Origin: an uncultured Flavobacterium sp.
Lineage (GTDB): Bacteria > Bacteroidota > Bacteroidia > Flavobacteriales > Flavobacteriaceae
NCBI RefSeq assembly: GCF_937967675.1
Contig: NZ_CALBSN010000190.1
Coordinates: 1 to 28,605 of the forward strand
Direction: 5' to 3'
DNA length: 28,605 nucleotides
This document shows, one piece after another, positions 24,223-28,605 of the stretch. The translations under genes were made by a program, and so were the position numbers. The notes under the pieces were generated by a model that worked only from the letters and a program-made list of their open reading frames with translations, ran no database searches and was not told where the DNA came from. Position 1 is the stretch's first letter, and the number at the start of each line of letters is the position of its first letter.

Positions 24223-25572
24223 TTATCCTACTTCTTTTATCATTAAATCAAGAGCCTCTCGAATTATTTCTTGAGCCTCAAATTTAGATGTGTTAGTATA
24301 ATCAATTAAAGCAAAATCTTCTGGAGCTACTTCGTATATTCCTAAGCTTTCCATTTTATCGATATCGCTAGACAAACAAGCTTTTAACAATTGCATTGGA
24401 TAAATATCCATCGGCATAACCGCTTCCATCTCTCCTGTTACTACTAAAGCTCTTTCTTCACCATTTAAATTAGTATTTGGCGCATATTTTTTTCCAGGCA
24501 TCAACCAAGACAATCCGGTTCTTGATGCACTGTGAATACTTGGAGATGCAAATGGCATCCAACCAAACATTCTGTATGTATTTCCTTCTGGAATAACAGT
24601 TACTACATTACTGTAGAAACCTAAGAATCCGTTAGAAGCAACCTTTTTACCTGTTAAAACGTCACCTGAAATAATTCTAACATTATCTCCTTTGATATTG
24701 TTTGCAACCACATCTGCAATTGAAGCACCAGCAAGAACATTGTAATATTGAGCCACTTTAACTTCAGAACCTGCTAAAGCGATAGTTCTTGTTAAATTCA
24801 ATTTACCTGTTAAAAATAATTCTCCTATGATTGCTACATCTTGAGGAGTAACTGTCCAAACCCTTTCACCAGCACTAATTGGATCAATTTTTTCAATTTG
24901 AACACCAACATTTCCTGCAGGATGTGGACCATAAACTCTATGCAATGCCACACCTTTAACATCACTAAAAATCGATTTACCTTTTCCTTTAAAAGACAAA
25001 TGAACTTTCCCTGTAGTAAGTTTTGCCAATGCATCAACTCCAGCTTGAAAAGCTTCAAGTTTGCTCTCTAAAACAAAATCAACATCAGCCGCTAAAGGAG
25101 CCGTTGCATAAGCAGAAATAAAAATAGCTTTTGGAGTATCAGCTGAATTAGCAATCACATCATACGGACGTTGATTGATAAATGGCCAACATCCAGAAGC
25201 TAACAAATGTGCTTTTACTTCTTCTGTTGATAAATCATTTGGATTTTTCTTGCTATGCTCTACGAAAACATCTTGAGAATCAGCAGCAATAAGAATTTCA
25301 AGTATAACTCTTTTTTCCCCGCGTTTGATTTCTTGGATTTTTCCACTTACAGGAGATACAAATTTTACTTTCTCATCCGATTTAGAATAGAAAATAACTT
25401 CTCCTGCTTTTACGTCATCACCTTCTTTTACGACCATCTTAGGAGTTACTCCGTGGAAGTCAGAAGGCTTAACAGCATAGACTTTCGAGCGAGTTACTTC
25501 AGCCACTTTGTGCGCTGCTTCACCCTTCAACTTAAGGTCTAAACCTTTTTTAATTCGAATGTCTTTTGACAT
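24223..25572 (-). CDS. nqrA: Na+-translocating NADH:quinone reductase subunit A
   Basis: A peripheral cytoplasmic subunit of 449 residues, linked to quinone binding at the membrane. Its N-terminal domain has the barrel-sandwich repeats (KIRIKKGLDL-like start DIRIKKGLDLKLKG; GDDVKAGEVIFYSKSDEKVKFVSPVSGKIQEI). Then come WPFINQRPYD, HRVYGPHPAGNVGVQI, and the C-terminal GWMPFASPSIHSASRTGLSWL and MDIYPMQLLKACLSSDIDKMESLGIYEV regions. The frame stays open upstream to 25638, but those 22 residues are hydrophobic and atypical, so the ATG at 25572 (MSKDIRIKKG) is preferred. It is the first gene of the nqr operon, about 40 nt downstream of the predicted transcription start. Confidence 0.98.
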   Translation of the reverse strand: MSKDIRIKKGLDLKLKGEAAHKVAEVTRSKVYAVKPSDFHGVTPKMVVKEGDDVKAGEVIFYSKSDEKVKFVSPVSGKIQEIKRGEKRVILEILIAADSQDVFVEHSKKNPNDLSTEEVKAHLLASGCWPFINQRPYDVIANSADTPKAIFISAYATAPLAADVDFVLESKLEAFQAGVDALAKLTTGKVHLSFKGKGKSIFSDVKGVALHRVYGPHPAGNVGVQIEKIDPISAGERVWTVTPQDVAIIGELFLTGKLNLTRTIALAGSEVKVAQYYNVLAGASIADVVANNIKGDNVRIISGDVLTGKKVASNGFLGFYSNVVTVIPEGNTYRMFGWMPFASPSIHSASRTGLSWLMPGKKYAPNTNLNGEERALVVTGEMEAVMPMDIYPMQLLKACLSSDIDKMESLGIYEVAPEDFALIDYTNTSKFEAQEIIREALDLMIKEVG

Positions 25573-25616
25573 ATTTTTGAAGATATGAGTTGTTAAAAAT
25601 TTTACTATAAAACGTG

Positions 25617-25649
25617 CAAATTTAATCAAATACATCACAGCTTACCAAA
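25617..25649 (-). promoter_or_regulatory. Promoter of the nqr operon
   Basis: On the minus strand a TTTG -33 element (25649 to 25646) and a perfect -7 box TAAATTTG (25624 to 25617) are 21 bp apart. This is the best full two-part Bacteroidota promoter in the window besides the tRNA one. It lies about 45 bp before the nqrA ATG. Confidence 0.7.
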
Positions 25650-25768
25650 AATAAAGCCTGAGATTTCATTTATTTATAATAATTCTAAATTAAATGGTTT
25701 GATTTAATTTATTTCAATTCCAATAATTTTAAAAGTTTTGCTACATTTACACATTTATAAAAGTAAAA

Positions 25769-27016
25769 ATGAACAAAATTATAGTATTAATTAGCTTGCT
25801 ATCAAACTATTTTATATATAGTCAATCTGGAATTGAGCAAGAACCTCCATTCAACATCAAAACGATATCTTTCGTTCAAAATCAAAAAAATGTTGTCCCT
25901 TATTTTAAATTAGGCGATCATTTTGAATTTCAATTTGATGACTTGTATGCAGATGAATCAGACTACTATTATACAATAACTCAATACAATTATGATTGGT
26001 CTGAACCAACTAATTTAGCTAAAAACGAGTATCTAAATGGTATGGACAATCAAAGAATTATTACATACGAAAACTCATTCAATACACTACAACTTTATTC
26101 CCATTACACTCAAAAATTTCCAAATCAATTTAACCAAATCACAAAGAGTGGAAATTATTTAATTTCCATTTTAAATGACGAAAATGAAATTCTTTTTACC
26201 AGAAGATTTGTAATTTATGAAGAGCTAGTTAACCCAAAAATCACCATTAAAAGAACTCGTGATTTCGAAAATAGAGCTGGAAAACACAACGTTGAATTAT
26301 CTATAAATTATGGAAATTATATACTACAAAATCCTATAGAAAATGTAAAAGTTTCATTGATCCAAAATGCCGATTGGAAAAATGAAATCTTAGATATAAA
26401 ACCACAATATACATTAGGAACCGAATTGATTTACCGATACAATAAGGAAACTCAATTTTGGGGAGGAAATGAATTTTATTCAATTGATAACAAAATTATT
26501 AGAGCCACTAATAACACAGTAGCTAAAGTTACTTCTGGTGAAAATTTATACAATACTTATTTGTATACGAATCAACCTAGAAAAAATAAAATTTACACCT
26601 ATTTCCCAGACATAAATGGTAATTTCTATATTGACAACATTAATACCGAAAAACCAGCTATTCAAGCCGATTATTCTTGGATATACTTTACTCTTGACAC
26701 ACCTTTTTTAAATGATAAAAAAATTATAATTAATGGTATGTTTAATAATTACAGCATGTCTGATGATTACAAAATGGATTTTAATAAAAAAACAGGATTA
26801 TATGAAAAAGCCCTTTTAATTAAACAAGGGTATACAAATTATCAATACGTTTTAACAGATAAAAATGGAAAAACAGACTATGAAAATGCAATAGATGGAA
26901 ATCATTTCGAAACTGATAATTTATATTCTGTTATTGTTTATTACAAAGGAAATAATGATAGATACCACAGAGTAATCGGAATATCCATTACCAATAGTTT
27001 GTATATTCAAAATTAA
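25769..27016 (+). CDS. Type IX secretion system plug protein (DUF5103)
   Basis: A 415-residue protein with a Sec signal (NKIIVLISLLSNYFIYSQ), matching the DUF5103 / T9SS plug family. In this family the protein closes the periplasmic end of the SprA translocon while no substrate is being exported. Characteristic blocks are PPFNIKTISF, the YYTITQYNYDWSEPTNLAKNEYLNGMDNQ segment, FPNQFNQITKSGNYLISI and FYSIDNKIIRATNNTVA. The C-terminal part has an immunoglobulin-like domain with the INGMFNNYSMSDDYKM and GYTNYQYVLTDKNG motifs. No other T9SS gene is nearby, which is usual. Only a near-consensus -7 box (TACATTTA, 25742-25749) precedes it. Its stop is immediately followed by the DUF3667 gene start. 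Confidence 0.92.
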   Translation: MNKIIVLISLLSNYFIYSQSGIEQEPPFNIKTISFVQNQKNVVPYFKLGDHFEFQFDDLYADESDYYYTITQYNYDWSEPTNLAKNEYLNGMDNQRIITYENSFNTLQLYSHYTQKFPNQFNQITKSGNYLISILNDENEILFTRRFVIYEELVNPKITIKRTRDFENRAGKHNVELSINYGNYILQNPIENVKVSLIQNADWKNEILDIKPQYTLGTELIYRYNKETQFWGGNEFYSIDNKIIRATNNTVAKVTSGENLYNTYLYTNQPRKNKIYTYFPDINGNFYIDNINTEKPAIQADYSWIYFTLDTPFLNDKKIIINGMFNNYSMSDDYKMDFNKKTGLYEKALLIKQGYTNYQYVLTDKNGKTDYENAIDGNHFETDNLYSVIVYYKGNNDRYHRVIGISITNSLYIQN

Positions 27017-28078
27017 ATGAAAAGAAAAGATTTAAAATACCGAGGTGAAAAATGCATCAATTGCGAGACCTCTCTTGATATAAGCGAAAAATATTGTCAT
27101 GCTTGTGGCCAACTAAATTCAACTAAAAAATTAGATATCAAAGATTTTATTGAAGAGTTTTTTTCTAATTTTTATGCATACGATTCCAGGCTAAGAAATA
27201 CATTTATTACGCTTTTTACAAAACCTGGAGTAGCTGCTCGAGAATTTTCAGAAGGTAAAAGACACCATCATGCTAATCCATTTCGTTTGTTTTTAAGCAT
27301 TTCGATTGTTCTTTTTATAGTTATGGATTTTGGAAGTTCAATTAAAGAAACACCTTTAAAAACTAATGAGCCTAATAAAAACACCACAACAAACGATAGC
27401 TTAAAAACAAGTAAAGTTTTTAATCGAAATTCTGAAATTGTTGAAGTTGATTCAAAAACAGCAAAAGAATTTCATCGTGATTCAATATACAAAGCAAGCG
27501 AATTAGGAAATGATCCTGAAAACCTGAGTCATTTGAATTTAAAATTGACCATTTTTAGAAACTACAATATTAAAAATCCAAATTTATCAAATGAGGAGGC
27601 TTTAAAAAATCTTGGGTTCGAAAATAAAAATTTGAATCGTTATTTATATGAAAAAGCAAAAAATCTAAAATCAAATGATGTTTTAAGAGAAATGGGTGAT
27701 TATTTACTAGCCAAATTACCATTCCTGATTTTTTTATCAATTCCTTTTATCGCAATTATCTTTTGGATTACCTTCTATGACAAAAAATTCAATTATACAG
27801 ACCATTTAGTATTCTCTTACAACTTTTATTCATTCATGTTTGTCAGCTTAATTTTATTAGAAATAATTGGATTTATATCTACTGATATTTCTGAAATTTT
27901 AATTGGAGTCAGTTTTTCTATTTTGTTTCCAATTTACCTTTATAAATCTTTAAGAAATTTTTATCAAAACAGTCGTTGGAAAACAATTTTTAAATTCCTA
28001 TTTTTGAACATATTATTCATACCCATTTCATTACTAGCTGTTTTCGTATTAATAGCAGTATCGATAATTTTATTTTAA
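27017..28078 (+). CDS. DUF3667 membrane protein with zinc-ribbon N-terminus
   Basis: A 353-residue protein of unknown function. Its start is a zinc ribbon (CINC at 13-16 and CHAC at 27-30), followed by the DUF3667 stretch (DFIEEFFSNFYAYDSRLRNTF, LFTKPGVAAREFSEGKRHHHANPFRLFL). About five transmembrane helices are visible: one near 93-108, then four in the C-terminal third (LPFLIFLSIPFIAIIFWI, YSFMFVSLILLEIIGFI, EILIGVSFSILFPIYLY and a hydrophobic C-terminus). Between them lies a charged, probably extramembrane region of about 110 residues. It begins on the base after the plug-protein stop and ends 3 bp before apaG, so the three are likely one operon. The domain is common in Bacteroidota. Confidence 0.88.
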   Translation: MKRKDLKYRGEKCINCETSLDISEKYCHACGQLNSTKKLDIKDFIEEFFSNFYAYDSRLRNTFITLFTKPGVAAREFSEGKRHHHANPFRLFLSISIVLFIVMDFGSSIKETPLKTNEPNKNTTTNDSLKTSKVFNRNSEIVEVDSKTAKEFHRDSIYKASELGNDPENLSHLNLKLTIFRNYNIKNPNLSNEEALKNLGFENKNLNRYLYEKAKNLKSNDVLREMGDYLLAKLPFLIFLSIPFIAIIFWITFYDKKFNYTDHLVFSYNFYSFMFVSLILLEIIGFISTDISEILIGVSFSILFPIYLYKSLRNFYQNSRWKTIFKFLFLNILFIPISLLAVFVLIAVSIILF

Positions 28079-28081
28079 TAT

Positions 28082-28468
28082 ATGGTTAGTCAAATTACAA
28101 AAGGCATAAAAATTTCTGTTTTAACTAGTTTTGAAGGCACATACTTCAAAAACTACAAAATTCATTTTGCCTTTTCGTATTGTGTTACCATTGAAAACCA
28201 AAGTAAAGATTCGGTACAATTAAATACACGTCATTGGGAAATTTACGATGCACTCAACAACCTTGAAGTAGTAGATGGTGAAGGTGTAATTGGGAAAAAA
28301 CCAGTTATTAAACCAGGTGAAAGTTATACTTATTCTTCTGGATGCTTACTTTCTTCTCCTCTTGGTGCTATGAAAGGCTATTTCAACATGGTAAACTTTA
28401 CCTCAACCAGAAGTTTTAGAGTTACCATTCCAACTTTCAAGCTTAGTGCTCCTTTTGCTATTAACTAA
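28082..28468 (+). CDS. apaG: ApaG family protein
   Basis: A 128-residue single fibronectin-III-like beta-sandwich of the ApaG family, cytoplasmic, with no signal peptide. Conserved blocks are FAFSYCVTIENQS, VQLNTRHWEIYDA, the pyrophosphate-loop-like VDGEGVIGKKPVIKPGESYTYSSGCLLSSPLGAMKG and the closing FKLSAPF. Bacterial ApaG is connected with Co2+/Mg2+ tolerance and with nucleotide binding, and the precise activity is unsettled. It follows the DUF3667 gene by 3 bp and is the last gene of that group. Confidence 0.95.
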   Translation: MVSQITKGIKISVLTSFEGTYFKNYKIHFAFSYCVTIENQSKDSVQLNTRHWEIYDALNNLEVVDGEGVIGKKPVIKPGESYTYSSGCLLSSPLGAMKGYFNMVNFTSTRSFRVTIPTFKLSAPFAIN

Positions 28469-28476
28469 ATAGCAAA
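28454..28476 (+). other. Hairpin spanning the apaG stop codon
   Basis: TTTGCTATT and AATAGCAAA form a perfect 9-bp stem with a 5-nt loop, and the stop codon lies across the loop and the start of the second arm. No T tract follows, so it is a weak terminator candidate or an mRNA 3'-end structure. Confidence 0.35.
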
Positions 28477-28524
28477 CTAATCAGCTTAGCGTTATTTGTT
28501 ATCGATAATTCAAAATATACTTTG

Positions 28525-28532
28525 TATTTTTG
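28525..28532 (+). promoter_or_regulatory. -7 promoter box for the gene entering at the right edge
   Basis: TATTTTTG is a perfect TAnnTTTG match, 27 bp downstream of a TTTG (28495-28498), which is a slightly long spacing. It would give a leader of about 60 nt to the ATG at 28596. Confidence 0.5.
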
Positions 28533-28595
28533 TAATCGTTTATGAATTTATCGTAAATCAAAGCACAAAATTGTCTAATCTCAAAATACAACACC

Positions 28596-28605
28596 ATGTT
28601 AAAAG
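28596..28605 (+). CDS. Start of a downstream gene, cut by the window edge
   Basis: The last ten bases read ATG TTA AAA G (Met-Leu-Lys...). A promoter box lies 64 bp upstream and no competing gene is present, so this is probably a real start. In related flavobacteria apaG is often followed by the proline-catabolism dehydrogenase pruA, whose product can begin this way, but three codons cannot prove it. Confidence 0.4.

Overview
The window looks like a chromosomal segment from a Flavobacteriaceae-type Bacteroidota, probably Flavobacterium or a close relative. The DNA is very A+T-rich. Most intergenic promoters fit the Bacteroidota -7 element TAnnTTTG, and start codons lack clear Shine-Dalgarno sites. 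The gene content agrees: a type IX secretion plug protein, DUF5916 and DUF2490 barrels, a DUF3667 protein and a complete Na+-NQR operon. I see no insertion sequence, phage gene, CRISPR array or rRNA. No stretch over 300 bases is without a gene; the largest gap (7202-7478) holds a terminator, an operator/promoter and a long leader.

Layout. 1-53 is the 5' part of a tRNA-Gly(TCC) on the minus strand with its promoter. 195-5600 holds a GNAT acetyltransferase, a lipoprotein YcbB-type L,D-transpeptidase that converges with a second, YkuD_2-type L,D-transpeptidase (their ends overlap by 12 bp), and a DUF5916 outer-membrane protein. gpmI (glycolysis) follows and ends at a strong terminator.

7222-14145 is the most distinctive region. 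A secreted beta-carbonic anhydrase is followed by a DUF2490 barrel gene broken by a one-base frameshift. Next comes a four-gene operon: a TetR-type regulator, an ABC exporter, an HlyD-type adaptor and a TolC-type channel. Both transcription units begin with the same module: a TAAAAGTT element, then exactly 22 bp later the perfect palindrome TAATAGTANTACTATTA, merged with the -7 box TATATTTG. The simplest reading is that the TetR protein represses both its own export operon and the carbonic anhydrase unit. The ABC protein keeps Walker A but has lost the usual signature, Walker B/catalytic-glutamate and H-loop residues. This region is the best candidate for an undescribed system.

14146-17790 holds an RRM RNA-binding protein, a CoA-transferase/acetyl-CoA hydrolase, methionine aminopeptidase (map) and an overlapping methyltransferase gene. 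17794-25572, all on the minus strand, is the sodium-pump locus: nqrABCDEF from a good promoter, then a small three-segment membrane protein, a small soluble protein and the flavin transferase apbE. NqrB and NqrC carry the threonines that ApbE would flavinylate. The two small genes both appear to be transcribed as leaderless mRNAs. 25769-28468 encodes the T9SS plug protein, a DUF3667 membrane protein and ApaG. The last ten bases begin another gene.
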